From the NCBI GenBank assembly GCA_025994075.1, contig JAMQGV010000017.1, forward strand, positions 248,001 through 312,000: 64,000 bases of DNA. Reading direction: 5' to 3'. Shown here piece after piece: positions 18,225 through 28,236 of the stretch (position 1 is its first letter; every line of letters begins with the position of its first letter). A program made the translations under genes and the position numbers. Origin of the DNA: Vicinamibacteria bacterium. GTDB lineage: Bacteria; Acidobacteriota; Vicinamibacteria; Fen-336. The notes beneath the pieces were generated by a model, which did no database searches, was not told the DNA's origin, and saw nothing but the letters and a program-made list of their open reading frames with translations.

Positions 18225-19909
18225 TCGGCCTGCTGAAGGCGCTCGCGTGGGTGCGCTGGCGCCAGGCACGTGCGGCGCTGCGCGGCAACCGGCGGCGCGA
18301 CCCGCTCGAACAGGTGCTCGGACTCTCGACCGGGGTGGCGCGCGCGATGCAGGCCGGGCTGGTGATGCTGGCCGCGGCCTGGTTCGGGCTGGTGGGCGGC
18401 GCCGCGGGCTGGTTCGCCGGCTCCGGCACGCCGGCGGCGGCCGGCAAGGCGCTGTTGCTGGCCAGCCTGGGGGCGGGCCTCGCCACCCTCGGGACCGTCG
18501 TGGCACGCCTGGTCGCAGGACCCCACGTCGGCCACGCCGAAACCCTGCAGCGCCTGCAACTGCTGCCGATCCATCCACGTCACCTGCGGGCGCTGCACCT
18601 CGCCACCGGCCTCGCGGAACCGTGGCCGCTGCTGGCGCTGCCGGCGCTCGGCCTGCTGCCGCTCGGCCTGCTGGCCGGCGGCCACCCGGGCGCGGCAGCC
18701 GTGATGCTGGGCGCGGGCTTCGCGTTCGGCCTCGCACTGCTGCTGCTGGGCGCGCTCGCGTCGGACGGCGCCGCGCTCGCGCTCCGCAACCGGCGCCGCG
18801 CCGAGACGCTCGGCCTGCTGCTGGCCTTCGGGCTGATCGTGCCCGGGGCGCTGGCGCCGCTGTTCGTGCCCGGCCGCGGCGAACGGCCGAAACCTGCCGT
18901 CCTCGTCGACGACCGGAGTTCCGCAGAGGGCGGCGGGGCGCTCGTGCGCGCCTGGCGCGCCACGCCCCCGGGGCTGTACGCCGACGTCCTGCGCCGGGTG
19001 GCCACCGGCGAGTCCGCCTGGCGCGGGCTGGCGGGCCTCGTCCTGTGGCTCGTGCCGCTGTCGCTGGCTTCGGGCGTCGCCTGGCGAAAGCTGCTCGGGG
19101 AGCCGGACACCGAGGGCGGCGCGCGCGGAGCCGGCCGCAACCGGGAGCTGACGCTGCTGCCCGCGATGCGGCCCGCCGTCTCCGCGGTCGCGCTGTCGCA
19201 CCTGTGGCTCGCGCGGCGCTCGCTGATGGGGCGCCTCGACGTGCTGTCGACGCCGCTGCTGTGCGGCGCCGCCGTCGCCGCGTTCACGTTCGCCCCGGCG
19301 GGAGTGCTGCCTGCGCCGCCGTCGTGGCTGCCGGTCTCCTTCGTGCTCGCCTCGGGCGGCGTGCTGCTGGGGCTGGCCTCGATCGACAACATGCTCTTCA
19401 ACCAGTTCGGCGTGCACGGCCCCGGGCTCGCCCGGCTGTTCACGAGCCCGCTGACCGGGCGCGACATCGTGCGCGGACAGGCGCTCGCCAACGCCATCCA
19501 GGCCCTCCTCGCCTGCTTCCCCTGCGCGTTGCTCCCGCCGCTCGTGCTCGGCGGCGGGTCCGCGGAGATGTGGTACGCGGCGTGGATCGGTCTCTGCGGC
19601 ACGGTGGCCCTGGCGATGGGTTTCGGGGCCCTGCTCTCGACCCTGTTGTGCAAGGCCGTGGACATGGGCCGGCTGCAGGCCGACAACCCGCTGCCGGGAC
19701 TGCTGGCCATGGTCGCGCTGCCCGCGATGTCGCTGCCGCCGCTGTTCGTGGCCTGGATGGCAGGCCGCCAGCCGCACGCGGGCTGGGTCGCGATCAACGC
19801 CGCGTGGCTGCTGCTCGCGGTCGCGGTCGGCTGGGGCCTGCTCGAGGCTGCGGCCAGGGTCCTCGACCGTCGCCGCGAGCGGCTGCTGCTGGCGGCCGAG
19901 GGGCGCTAA
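18221..19909 (+). CDS. ABC-2-like transporter permease
   Basis: 562 residues with about 12 hydrophobic helices in two halves separated by a charged loop (about 225-300). That is larger than a standard ABC-2 permease and suggests a fused or duplicated permease, as in the large permeases that accompany FSHGM-type ATPases. GTG at 18221 overlaps the ATPase stop by four bases. The end shares the bases CTAA with the convergent YfhO-like stop (19906-19909). It forms the membrane channel for the ATPase. No substrate clue is visible. Confidence 0.75.
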   Translation: MIGLLKALAWVRWRQARAALRGNRRRDPLEQVLGLSTGVARAMQAGLVMLAAAWFGLVGGAAGWFAGSGTPAAAGKALLLASLGAGLATLGTVVARLVAGPHVGHAETLQRLQLLPIHPRHLRALHLATGLAEPWPLLALPALGLLPLGLLAGGHPGAAAVMLGAGFAFGLALLLLGALASDGAALALRNRRRAETLGLLLAFGLIVPGALAPLFVPGRGERPKPAVLVDDRSSAEGGGALVRAWRATPPGLYADVLRRVATGESAWRGLAGLVLWLVPLSLASGVAWRKLLGEPDTEGGARGAGRNRELTLLPAMRPAVSAVALSHLWLARRSLMGRLDVLSTPLLCGAAVAAFTFAPAGVLPAPPSWLPVSFVLASGGVLLGLASIDNMLFNQFGVHGPGLARLFTSPLTGRDIVRGQALANAIQALLACFPCALLPPLVLGGGSAEMWYAAWIGLCGTVALAMGFGALLSTLLCKAVDMGRLQADNPLPGLLAMVALPAMSLPPLFVAWMAGRQPHAGWVAINAAWLLLAVAVGWGLLEAAARVLDRRRERLLLAAEGR

Positions 19910-22179
19910 CGACGCAGCGCCAGCAGGGCCAGGCCCAGCCCGGCGAGCGCGAGGCCCGCGGACAGACCCGGCGGCCAGTAGCGCAGTTCCACCTCGTGAC
20001 GCCCCGGGCCGACGGGCACGGCGCGGAACGCTCCGTCGGCACGCAGCAGCGGCGCGGAAGCTCCGTCGACCCGCGCGCTCCAGCCCGGGTCCCACGCGTC
20101 GACGAAGACCACGTGCGCCGGCGCGTCCGCGACGACCGTCGCCCGCATCCGGTCGGGAGCGATCTCGAACGACAGGACACGCGCGCTGCCCGCGGCCGCG
20201 CGAGCCGGGGCGGCGAGGGCGACCGCGGTGGCGGGGTCGAACGCGAGCAGCGCCGCCGGGTCCGCGTCGGCGGGAAGCGCGTGGACGCCGGTCACCGCGC
20301 GCACGCGCGGCAACGCGCCGGGCACGCGCCAGACGTGGAGCGGGCGCGCGAACGGCGTCGCCACCTGCGCCCGCGGCTCGAGCGACGCGGCCCACGGCCC
20401 GGGGGTCAGGCTGGCGACGTTGCCGACGGCGCCCAGCGCGAGCAGCCGCGCGTGCGCCGCCGGGTCCGACTCGCGCCCGCGCAGCAGGTCGTTGAGCCGG
20501 GCCAGGAACGGCGGCTCGAAGCGCAGGATGTCGCGGTCGAAGCTGCCCGGCACGCCCCAGCGCGCGGCGGTCGGCGGGTTGAGCGCGAGGTGCAGACCGA
20601 GCGCGGCGGTCGCGACCCGGCCGTGGCCCGCGAGGGTTCCGCGCAGCCCGAGCCGCGGCACCGGATCGCCCTCGGGCAGCGGCGAGGGCTGCACCACCTG
20701 GTCCTGCACGTAGAGGCGGGCGCCGGGGGCGAGCTCGAGCGTGCGCAGCGCCTCGGGACGGCGGGCGTAGAAATCGGCGGGGGTCGTGACCAGCAGCCCG
20801 CGCTGCGCCCACAGCGGCGGCAGCAGCGCGACCGCGGCCACGGCCGCGATCCGGTGCGGCGGCCGCAGCGGGAGGAGGGTGGCGCCGATCAGCGCCACGC
20901 ACGCGGCCAGGGCCCAGCCGAGGGGAGCGCGAATCACGGCGAGGTCGGCCGCGGGCCCGAGCACTTCGGTCCACGGGAACGCGGTCGCGGCGAGCAGCGC
21001 GACGCCCGTCGCGGCCGCGGCCGCGGTGAGCGCGCGGGCACCACCGGCCGCGAGGCGCTCCAGGCCGAGCGCGGCCAGCGTGGCGACGGCCAGCGCGAAC
21101 AACGCCATCGCCTTGACCGGGAAGCGGAAGGCGCCGAGGGGCGGCAGCAGGTCGAGCAGCAGCCCCGGCAGCGGAGTGTGCGGGCCGAGCGCGACGAGCA
21201 GCGCCACCAGGGCACATGCCGCCAGGCCCGCGCCGCGGCGGCCGAGGCCGCACAGCGCGAGCACCAGCAAGCCGGCGCCGAGGTGGATGGAATGCAGCCA
21301 CGGCTCGCGCCCGCCCAGCACCAGCGCCTGCGCCTCGGCCGTCAGCGGCAGGTCCCACATCCTGACCGGCGCGGCCACCTCGACGAGCTGCAACGGGTGC
21401 AGCGACCACACGAACGCGGCCTCGCGCGGCAGCGCGCCGCGCTGGGCCTGGGCGGCCCAGGCCGCGGTGGGCAGCCACTGCGGAGCCGCCAGCAGCAGGC
21501 CGAGGGCGAGCCCGGCCGCCACCCGCCCGAGCGCCGGCGCGGGCCGTTCGCCGCCCGCGACCGACGCGGCGAGCAGGAGCACCGCGAGAGCGGCGAGCGA
21601 CAGCGCGCTGTACTCGGGCGAACCCGCGAAGACCTGCAGCGCCACGCACAGTGCGAAGGCCCGCCGGGCGCGGGGATCGCCCCCCCGCGCGCGCAGGCCC
21701 GTCGCCAGCACCCACGGCATCCACGCGGCGCCGGCCATGTGGTGCCAGGTCAGGGCCAGCGCGGGCAGCGGACCCGAGGCCCCGAACGCCAGGCCGCCGA
21801 CCGCCGCCGCGACACGAGAAGCCCCCAGGCCGCGGGCGAGTCGATAGGTCCCGAGTCCGCCGAGCACCAGGTGGACGGCGACGAACAGCGGATAGAAGCG
21901 CGCGGGCGGCAGCAGCAGGTTGAGCCAGGTGAGCGGGTAGAAGACCTCCGCCCGCGGGTCGGCCAGCAGCGGCCGTCCGAAGCCCGTGAAGGCGTCCCAC
22001 AGCGGCAGCGCGCCCGCGGCGACGGTGCGCACGAACACCTCGACCTGCGGCAGCCACACCATGTTGACGTCGCGCCAGAAGGGCGCCTCGCCGGCGAAGA
22101 GCGCGCGGCGCAGCAGGAACGCGGCGGCGAGGCCGATGGCGAGGCCGGGCCCGAGCCGGGCGAGTCGCTGGCGCGTCAT
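19906..22179 (-). CDS. YfhO-family membrane protein (paralogue 3)
   Basis: 757 residues with about 12 N-terminal helices, a soluble C-terminal domain (about 500-735) and a final helix. It shares FWRD, WLPQVEV, PLWD.F.GFGRPLLADPRA and GSPEYSAL with the gene just upstream, so the two arose by tandem duplication. The C-terminal VDAWDPGWSA and GRHEVELRYWPPG blocks match those of the other YfhO copies. The ATG at 22179 overlaps the upstream paralogue's stop by four bases (ATGA), so both products are made together and may act as a pair. Predicted to act on lipid-linked sugars at the membrane; the reaction is inferred only from the family. Confidence 0.75.
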   Translation of the reverse strand: MTRQRLARLGPGLAIGLAAAFLLRRALFAGEAPFWRDVNMVWLPQVEVFVRTVAAGALPLWDAFTGFGRPLLADPRAEVFYPLTWLNLLLPPARFYPLFVAVHLVLGGLGTYRLARGLGASRVAAAVGGLAFGASGPLPALALTWHHMAGAAWMPWVLATGLRARGGDPRARRAFALCVALQVFAGSPEYSALSLAALAVLLLAASVAGGERPAPALGRVAAGLALGLLLAAPQWLPTAAWAAQAQRGALPREAAFVWSLHPLQLVEVAAPVRMWDLPLTAEAQALVLGGREPWLHSIHLGAGLLVLALCGLGRRGAGLAACALVALLVALGPHTPLPGLLLDLLPPLGAFRFPVKAMALFALAVATLAALGLERLAAGGARALTAAAAATGVALLAATAFPWTEVLGPAADLAVIRAPLGWALAACVALIGATLLPLRPPHRIAAVAAVALLPPLWAQRGLLVTTPADFYARRPEALRTLELAPGARLYVQDQVVQPSPLPEGDPVPRLGLRGTLAGHGRVATAALGLHLALNPPTAARWGVPGSFDRDILRFEPPFLARLNDLLRGRESDPAAHARLLALGAVGNVASLTPGPWAASLEPRAQVATPFARPLHVWRVPGALPRVRAVTGVHALPADADPAALLAFDPATAVALAAPARAAAGSARVLSFEIAPDRMRATVVADAPAHVVFVDAWDPGWSARVDGASAPLLRADGAFRAVPVGPGRHEVELRYWPPGLSAGLALAGLGLALLALRR

Positions 22180-24491
22180 CGACGCGTCCAGAGCGCCATC
22201 AGCGCGAGGCCCGCCAGCAGGGAGAGCGCGACGCCTGCCGCAAGGCCCGGCGGAACGTAAACCAGCGTGACGCGATGGCGCCCGGCCGGCACCGGCACGG
22301 CGCGGAAGGCGATGTCGGCGCGCAGCACCGGCGCCGGGATGCCGTCCACGGTGGCGCTCCACCCCGCGTCCCAGGCGTCGGCCAGCACCACGAGGCCCGC
22401 GCGCGACAGCGTCGCCTCGAGCTCGACGCGATCGCCACGCAGCGCCGCGATCTTGACCTCGCCTTCGAGCGGTCCCCCTGGCAGACCCGCGCGTGCGGCG
22501 TCCTCGGGCGACAGCACCGCCTCGCGCCGGGGATCGAAGTCGTCGGCGCGCACCGCGCCGAGCGCGGCTTCGCCGGGAGCCACCTTCACCGAGCCGACGA
22601 CCCGGGCTCGCGGCAGCGGGTCGGGCACCTCGAGCAGCGTGATCGGCTCGCGGCCGAGACCGGGCACGAGCGCCTTCGCGCGCAGTCCCTGCCACCAGCG
22701 CGCCGGACCGATCCCCACGGCGTGGGTGACCGCGGCCATCCGCAGCAGCTTCAGGTGCGCGGGCGAGGCCTCGCTCGCGCGCAGCCAGGTGGCGAGCCCC
22801 GCGCGCTCGATCGGCTCGAAGTCGAGCACGTCGTGGTCGTACGAACCCGCGAGCCCGAAGCGGCCGGCCGTCGGCGGGTGGAGCGCCGCGTGGGCCGCGG
22901 CCACGAAGGCCGCTCCTGGCCCGTAGCCCTGCGGGGCGCGCACCGGCGCGAGTGCCGCGGGCGCGTGCGGGCTGGTCAGCCGCTGCCACTCGTCCACCAC
23001 CAGGTAGTCGTAGGCGTAGAGCCGGCCCGTCGCCGCCGGGTCCAGGTGGCGCAGCAGCTCCGGCCGCGTCGTGAACAGGCTCGCCGGCGCCGTCTCGAGC
23101 AGCGCTCGGTGCCGCGCCAGGGGCACCATCACGACGAGCAGCGCCAGCGCGGCACGGGGGCCGCGATGCTGTGCGAAGCGACCGAGGGCCGCGGCGGTCA
23201 GCGCCAGACCGGCCGCCACCAGGGTCGCGCGGCCGACGGTCCCCAGCGCCGCCGGGTCCCGCAGCCACGCCCGCAGCCACGGCCCGGTCGCCAGCAGAGC
23301 CGCGAGAGCCGCCACGGCGTACCCCGCGTTTCGCGCCGCCCGGCGCGCGGCGTCCTCGCCTCGTGCCAGGCGGTCGAACCCGGCCGCGGCCAGCAGGGCC
23401 AGCGCGAGGGCGACGAACGCCGCCGCCTTCGCCGGGTAGCGCAGGCCCGACAGCGGCGGCACCAGCGCCTGCAGCAGCTCCAGCAGCGGTGCGCGGGGAC
23501 CCAGCGCGATCAGGGCGGCGAGAAGCGCGAGCGCGCCCAGGCGGCGCTCGGCAGCGCCGGCCCCGGCGAGTGCCGCGAGGGCGAGCACCAGCGCCGCGGG
23601 CCCGAGGTAGAGCGAGTGCAGCAGCGGCTCGCGCCCGCCGAGCAGGGCCGAGGACGCCGCGGACGTCAGCGGCAGCTCGGCGGCGCGAAGCCCGAGCCCG
23701 AGCTCCACGAGCAACGGCGGCGCCAGCGCCCAGTTGCCAGGGTCCGGCGCTCGCTGCAGCCGCGCCGCGCCCGCCGCGTAGTGTGCCGCGGGCAGCCACT
23801 GCGCCGCGGCCACGCCGACGCCGAGCAGGCCGGCGACGGCGAGCGCGCCGAGCGTCTTGAGCTCTGCGCCGCGCGGGCGCAGGGGCGCGCAGAGCACGGC
23901 CACCGCGAGCGCAGTGAGCGCCGAGTACTCGGGCGAGCCGGCGAGCGCCTGCAGCCCGAACAGCGCCGCGGCGGCAGCCAGCGCCTGGCGCGCCGGTGCC
24001 GCGGCGAGGCGGTGGAAGGCCCACAGCACCAGCGGCGCCCAGGCGAACGCGGCGAGCTGATGCCACATCAGGACCAGCGACAACAGCGGACCGCTGGCGA
24101 CGAGCAGCGCGCCGGCGAGCAGCGCCGCGGGCGGCGAAGCCCCGAGCCGCCGGGCCAGCAGCAACGCGCCGCCGCCCGCGACGAAGAGGTGGAACGCGGA
24201 AAGCCACGCGTAGGCGATGCCGGGCGGAGCCAGCACGCCCAGCCAGGTCGGCGGATAGAGGAGCGCCGCGCGCGGATCGGCGAGCAGCGGCCGGCCGAAG
24301 CCGCTGAACCGGTCCCACACCGGCCACGCGCCTTCGGCGACGGTGCGCGCGACGACGTCGACCTGCGGCAGCCACAGCAGGTGCACGTCGCGCCAGAAGA
24401 CGACGCGCTCGCCCCACAGGGCGCTCCACAGCGGGACCGCGGCACAGGCGGCGAGAACGCCGGCCGCGAGGGCGATGAGCCGCGGGGACAT
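22176..24491 (-). CDS. YfhO-family membrane protein (paralogue 2)
   Basis: 771 residues and the first gene of the tandem YfhO pair. It has about 12 hydrophobic helices, the loop motif FWRDVHLLWLPQVD, WDRFSGFGRPLLADPRA and LAGSPEYSAL. A soluble domain follows, with LADAWDAGWSATVDG and GRHRVTLVYVPPGL near the end. The conserved Asp after FWR sits in the first external loop, where GT-C enzymes keep a catalytic acid. ATG at 24491. The gene is divergent from the MutS-like gene across 71 bases. Function inferred only from the family. Confidence 0.75.
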   Translation of the reverse strand: MSPRLIALAAGVLAACAAVPLWSALWGERVVFWRDVHLLWLPQVDVVARTVAEGAWPVWDRFSGFGRPLLADPRAALLYPPTWLGVLAPPGIAYAWLSAFHLFVAGGGALLLARRLGASPPAALLAGALLVASGPLLSLVLMWHQLAAFAWAPLVLWAFHRLAAAPARQALAAAAALFGLQALAGSPEYSALTALAVAVLCAPLRPRGAELKTLGALAVAGLLGVGVAAAQWLPAAHYAAGAARLQRAPDPGNWALAPPLLVELGLGLRAAELPLTSAASSALLGGREPLLHSLYLGPAALVLALAALAGAGAAERRLGALALLAALIALGPRAPLLELLQALVPPLSGLRYPAKAAAFVALALALLAAAGFDRLARGEDAARRAARNAGYAVAALAALLATGPWLRAWLRDPAALGTVGRATLVAAGLALTAAALGRFAQHRGPRAALALLVVMVPLARHRALLETAPASLFTTRPELLRHLDPAATGRLYAYDYLVVDEWQRLTSPHAPAALAPVRAPQGYGPGAAFVAAAHAALHPPTAGRFGLAGSYDHDVLDFEPIERAGLATWLRASEASPAHLKLLRMAAVTHAVGIGPARWWQGLRAKALVPGLGREPITLLEVPDPLPRARVVGSVKVAPGEAALGAVRADDFDPRREAVLSPEDAARAGLPGGPLEGEVKIAALRGDRVELEATLSRAGLVVLADAWDAGWSATVDGIPAPVLRADIAFRAVPVPAGRHRVTLVYVPPGLAAGVALSLLAGLALMALWTRR

Positions 24492-24545
24492 CGGAGCCGG
24501 GATCGTAACAGGTGGCCGCCGTCACGCCGCCCGCGCAGCCGCTGT

Positions 24546-24554
24546 CGCTACAAT
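24546..24554 (+). promoter_or_regulatory. Extended -10 element (CGCTACAAT)
   Basis: TACAAT (5/6) ends 8 bases before the ATG at 24563. There is no Shine-Dalgarno sequence, so a leaderless mRNA is likely. Confidence 0.5.
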
Positions 24555-24562
24555 CGCCGTGG

Positions 24563-26362
24563 ATGGAGTCCCTGGCGCCTCGCGCCGAGCACGAGCGCCG
24601 CCGTGACGCGCACCGGGCGACGGCGGCGGCGGCGCAGCGGACGATGGACGCGCTGGCGCTGGCGCGCGGCGTCGTGTTCGCCGCCGCGGCCCTGCTGTGG
24701 GCGCCGGTCACGTTCCAGGTCGGCCCGCCACCCGGCAGCGTGCCCGTCGCCTTCGCCGCCTTCTTCGCACTGGTGCTGCTGCACGGGCGGGAGCGGCGGC
24801 GCCGCGATCACGCGCAGCGCGCGGCCACCCATCACGAGGAACGCCTGGCCCGGCTGGACGAGACGTGGGAGGGCCGCGGCGACCCGGGCGACGACTTCGC
24901 CGACCCGCGCCACCCCTGCGCGGACGACCTCGACCTGTTCGGGCGCGGCTCGCTCTACGAGCGGCTGTCGCTGCCGGCCACGCCGCCCGGGCGCGCGGCG
25001 CTGGCGCGCGCGCTGCGGCAGCCCGCGGTCCCCGACGACGTCCGCGCCCGCCAGCGCGCGGTCGCCGAACTGCGCCCCCGCGTCGAGCTGCGCGAGGACG
25101 TCGCGCTGCTGGCGGGAGCCGGACCGGGCCAGGCCGACGCCGACGCGCTCGCGGGCCTGGCCGCTGCCGCGCCGACGCCGTTCCCGCTGCCGCTGCGGGC
25201 GGCCGCGGCGGCGGTTTCGGCCGTGGCGCTCGCCGCGCTGGTCGCGGTCTTCGGCTTCGACGCCCCGCTCTCGGCGCTGGTGCTGGCGCTGCTGGCCGTC
25301 GGCGCCCTCGCGTTCACCCAGCAGGCGCGCGTCGGCCAGGTGCTGCGCCACGCCGCGCGAGCCGAGCGGCTGTTCGCACTGGCGGAACTCGCGGCCCGGA
25401 TCGAGCGCGAGAGCTTCCGCTCGCCGCGGCTCGTCGCGCTGCGCGAGACGCTGGCGGGAGCGAGCGTCGCGCTGCGGGCGCTGGCCCGGCGGATCGACCT
25501 GCTGGAGTCGCGCCGCAACCCGCTGTTCGCGCCGTTCGCCTGGATCCTGCTGTGGGACCTGCACGTCGCGGCGGCGCTCGAGGCCTGGCGCGCGCGCCAC
25601 GCCCCGCGGATCGGCGCCTGGTTCGACGCGCTCGGCGAGCTGGAGGCGCTGCTGGCTCTTTCGGCCTACGCGTTCGAGAATCCGCGCGACCCCTTCCCCG
25701 AGCTGGTCGAAGACGAAGGCCCGCTGTTCGAGGCCGAAGGCCTGGCCCACCCGCTGATCGCCGAAGCCGTGGCCGTGCGCAACGACGTCGCGCTGGGATC
25801 CGCTCGCCGCGCCCTGATCGTGAGCGGGTCCAACATGAGCGGCAAGAGCACGCTGCTGCGCGCGGTGGGCCTGGCGGTGGTGATGGCGCAGGCGGGGGCG
25901 CCCGTGAGGGCCCGGCTGCTGCGGCTGTCGCCGCTGCGGGTGGGCGCTTCGATGCGGGTGCGCGACTCGGTGCGCGAGGGCCGCTCCCGCTTCTTCGCCG
26001 AGATCGAGCGGCTGGCCCAGGTGCTGCGACTGGCGGCGAACGAGCCGACGCTCTTTCTGCTCGACGAGGTGTTGTCCGGCACCAACTCCGCCGACCGCCG
26101 GGCCGGGGCCGGCGCGCTGGTCCACGGCCTGCTCGCGCGCGGCGCGCTGGGCCTGGTCACGACCCACGACCTGGCGCTGGCCGAGATCGCCGCCGAGGGC
26201 CCGGAGCCGGTGGAGAACGTGCACTTCGAGGACCGGATCGAGGCCGGGCACATCGCCTTCGACTACCGCATGCGGCCCGGCGTCGTCACTCGCAGCAACG
26301 CCCTGGCGCTGATGCGGGCGGTCGGCCTGGAGGTCGACACCCCGGCCGGAGCCGTTCACTGA
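24563..26362 (+). CDS. Membrane-anchored MutS-like ATPase
   Basis: 599 residues. The C-terminal 200 are a MutS-type ABC ATPase: Walker A GSNMSGKST (422-430), Walker B LFLLDE (D501-E502), then VLSGTNSADR and a TTHD switch. The N-terminal mismatch-recognition and connector domains of true MutS are missing. In their place are a hydrophobic pair at about 34-75, another at about 203-252, and a MutS-core-like helical region (about 255-400). Such membrane MutS homologues exist in several phyla and have no settled role. It is probably not a mismatch-repair enzyme. ATG at 24563 with a TACAAT box. The GH13 gene follows 11 bases later with its own AGGAG, so they form an operon. Confidence 0.8.
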   Translation: MESLAPRAEHERRRDAHRATAAAAQRTMDALALARGVVFAAAALLWAPVTFQVGPPPGSVPVAFAAFFALVLLHGRERRRRDHAQRAATHHEERLARLDETWEGRGDPGDDFADPRHPCADDLDLFGRGSLYERLSLPATPPGRAALARALRQPAVPDDVRARQRAVAELRPRVELREDVALLAGAGPGQADADALAGLAAAAPTPFPLPLRAAAAAVSAVALAALVAVFGFDAPLSALVLALLAVGALAFTQQARVGQVLRHAARAERLFALAELAARIERESFRSPRLVALRETLAGASVALRALARRIDLLESRRNPLFAPFAWILLWDLHVAAALEAWRARHAPRIGAWFDALGELEALLALSAYAFENPRDPFPELVEDEGPLFEAEGLAHPLIAEAVAVRNDVALGSARRALIVSGSNMSGKSTLLRAVGLAVVMAQAGAPVRARLLRLSPLRVGASMRVRDSVREGRSRFFAEIERLAQVLRLAANEPTLFLLDEVLSGTNSADRRAGAGALVHGLLARGALGLVTTHDLALAEIAAEGPEPVENVHFEDRIEAGHIAFDYRMRPGVVTRSNALALMRAVGLEVDTPAGAVH

Positions 26363-26373
26363 ACAGGAGACCG

Positions 26374-28236
26374 ATGCCTCAGCCCTCCCCAGCTCCCCTC
26401 TTCGCGGAACACCGGCCCCACCTGCCCGCCCCGGACTACTCCCGCGCGCTGCTCGCGGTGACGGCCGAGCAGCGGGAGCGGATCGTGGCCCTGCTGGCGG
26501 TGATGTACGGCCGCAAGCGGGCGGAGGCGTGCTGGCCCGAGGTCGAGCGGCTGATGCGCGTGCACTGGGCGCACAAGCCGGACGAGATGATCGCGGAGGA
26601 GCGCGGCTTCGACCCGGCCACCCGCTTCACCGAGCGCGACTCGATCGCGATCACGTACGGCGACCTGCTGGAGAGCCCGGGCAAGACCCCGCTGCGGGCG
26701 CTGGGCGACTTCCTCGACGTGTTCATGAAGGACGCGCTCAGCACCGTCCACATCCTGCCGTTCTTCCCGTACTCGTCCGACCGCGGCTTCTCGGTGATCG
26801 ACTTCGAGGAGGTCGACCCGCGGCTCGGGAGCTGGCAGGAGATCGAGGCGCTGGCGCTGCGCTACCGGCTGATGTTCGACGGCGTGTTCAACCACGCCTC
26901 GGCGAAGAGCCGCTGGTTCCAGGAGTTCCTCGACGGCCACCCCGACTTCCAGGACTCGTTCGTCGCCTTTTCCACGAAGGACTCGATCAGCCGCGACCAC
27001 CTGCGGCTGATCCTGCGCCCGCGCACGACCGAGCTGCTGACCCCGTTCCAGACGATCCACGGCAAGCGCTTCGTGTGGACCACCTTCAGCCCCGACCAGA
27101 TCGACCTCAACTTCAAGAGCGAGAAGGTGCTGTTGCGGGTGCTCGGCATCCTGCTCTCGTACGTGCGGCGCGGCGCCGACATCGTGCGGCTCGACGCGGT
27201 CACCTACGTCTGGCGCGAGCTGGGCACCCGCTGCGCCCACCTGAAGGAGACCCACGCCCTCGTCAAGCTGTTCCGCGCCGTGCTCGACGTGGCGGCGCCG
27301 CGGGTGGCGCTGGTCACCGAGACCAACGTGCCGCACGCCGACAACGTCTCCTACTTCGGGGACGGTCGCGACGAGGCGCAGATGGTCTACAACTTCGCGC
27401 TGCCGCCGCTGGTGATCCACGCCTTCCACACGGCGGACACCTCGCACCTGGCGTCGTGGGCGCGCGGGCTCGTCTACCCCTCGGAGACCGCGACCTTCTT
27501 CAACTTCCTCGCGTCCCACGACGGCGTCGGGCTGCTCGGCGCCCAGGGCATCCTGCCGCCCGCGGGCATCGAGCTGCTGGTGCAGAAGGCGATCGAGCAC
27601 GGCGGGCTCGTCTCCGAGAAGGACAACGGCGACGGGACGCGCAGCCCCTACGAGCTCAACGTCACCTGGTGGAGCGCGCTCAACCGCGACGACGCCGGCG
27701 AGCCGGGCTGGCTGCAGGTGGCCCGCTTCCTCGCCAGCCGCGCGATTGCGCTGATGCTGCGCGGCGTGCCCGGCATCTACCTGCCCAGCCTGTTCGGGGC
27801 CCGCAACGACCTGGCGGCGATCCGCTCGGGCGCCGAGAAGCGCTCGATCAACCGCAAGACCCTCTCGGAGCCGGCGCTGATGTCGCGGCTGATGGACCTC
27901 GACTCCACCGAGTACCGCGTCGCGGTCGGCTTCCGGCGCCTGCTCGCCGTCCGCGTGCGGCAGCCCGCGTTCCACCCGAACTCCCCGCAGCAGGTGCTCG
28001 ACGCCGGCCCCGGCGTGTTCGCCCTGCTGCGCGGGCCGCGCGAGGGCCAGCGCATCGTGGCGCTCGTCTCGGTCAGCCCCCGCGAGCAGACCGTCGTGCT
28101 CCCGCTCGCGGACGTCGGCGGGCCGGCGCGGCGCTGGCGGCCGCTGCTCGAGGGCCACCGGCCGCGCGTCAAGGACGGCCGGCTGAACGTCCACCTCGGG
28201 CCCTACGAGGCGTGCTGGCTGGAGGCGAAGGACTAG
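26374..28236 (+). CDS. GH13_18-like sugar phosphorylase (sucrose/glucosylglycerate phosphorylase family)
   Basis: 620 residues. A (beta/alpha)8 barrel with the GH13 catalytic triad in subfamily-18 context: nucleophile D274 (VRLDAVTYVWRE), acid/base E316 (VTETNVPHADN) and transition-state stabiliser D383 (ASHDGVG). GTRCAHLKETH follows the nucleophile as in sucrose and glucosylglycerate phosphorylases. These enzymes split an alpha-glucoside with phosphate to give glucose 1-phosphate. Which acceptor (fructose, fructose 6-phosphate, glycerate) is used cannot be told. The roughly 100-residue N-terminal extension is long for the family. AGGAG lies before ATG 26374. It is in an operon with the MutS-like gene. 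Its stop shares CTAG with the convergent gene. Confidence 0.85.
   Translation: MPQPSPAPLFAEHRPHLPAPDYSRALLAVTAEQRERIVALLAVMYGRKRAEACWPEVERLMRVHWAHKPDEMIAEERGFDPATRFTERDSIAITYGDLLESPGKTPLRALGDFLDVFMKDALSTVHILPFFPYSSDRGFSVIDFEEVDPRLGSWQEIEALALRYRLMFDGVFNHASAKSRWFQEFLDGHPDFQDSFVAFSTKDSISRDHLRLILRPRTTELLTPFQTIHGKRFVWTTFSPDQIDLNFKSEKVLLRVLGILLSYVRRGADIVRLDAVTYVWRELGTRCAHLKETHALVKLFRAVLDVAAPRVALVTETNVPHADNVSYFGDGRDEAQMVYNFALPPLVIHAFHTADTSHLASWARGLVYPSETATFFNFLASHDGVGLLGAQGILPPAGIELLVQKAIEHGGLVSEKDNGDGTRSPYELNVTWWSALNRDDAGEPGWLQVARFLASRAIALMLRGVPGIYLPSLFGARNDLAAIRSGAEKRSINRKTLSEPALMSRLMDLDSTEYRVAVGFRRLLAVRVRQPAFHPNSPQQVLDAGPGVFALLRGPREGQRIVALVSVSPREQTVVLPLADVGGPARRWRPLLEGHRPRVKDGRLNVHLGPYEACWLEAKD

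Noticed and set aside
19906..24711. A single giant 1600-codon frame through both YfhO genes
   Set aside because: Only its last 757 codons, from ATG 22179, give membrane-protein sequence. The front part is a shadow of the upstream paralogue.
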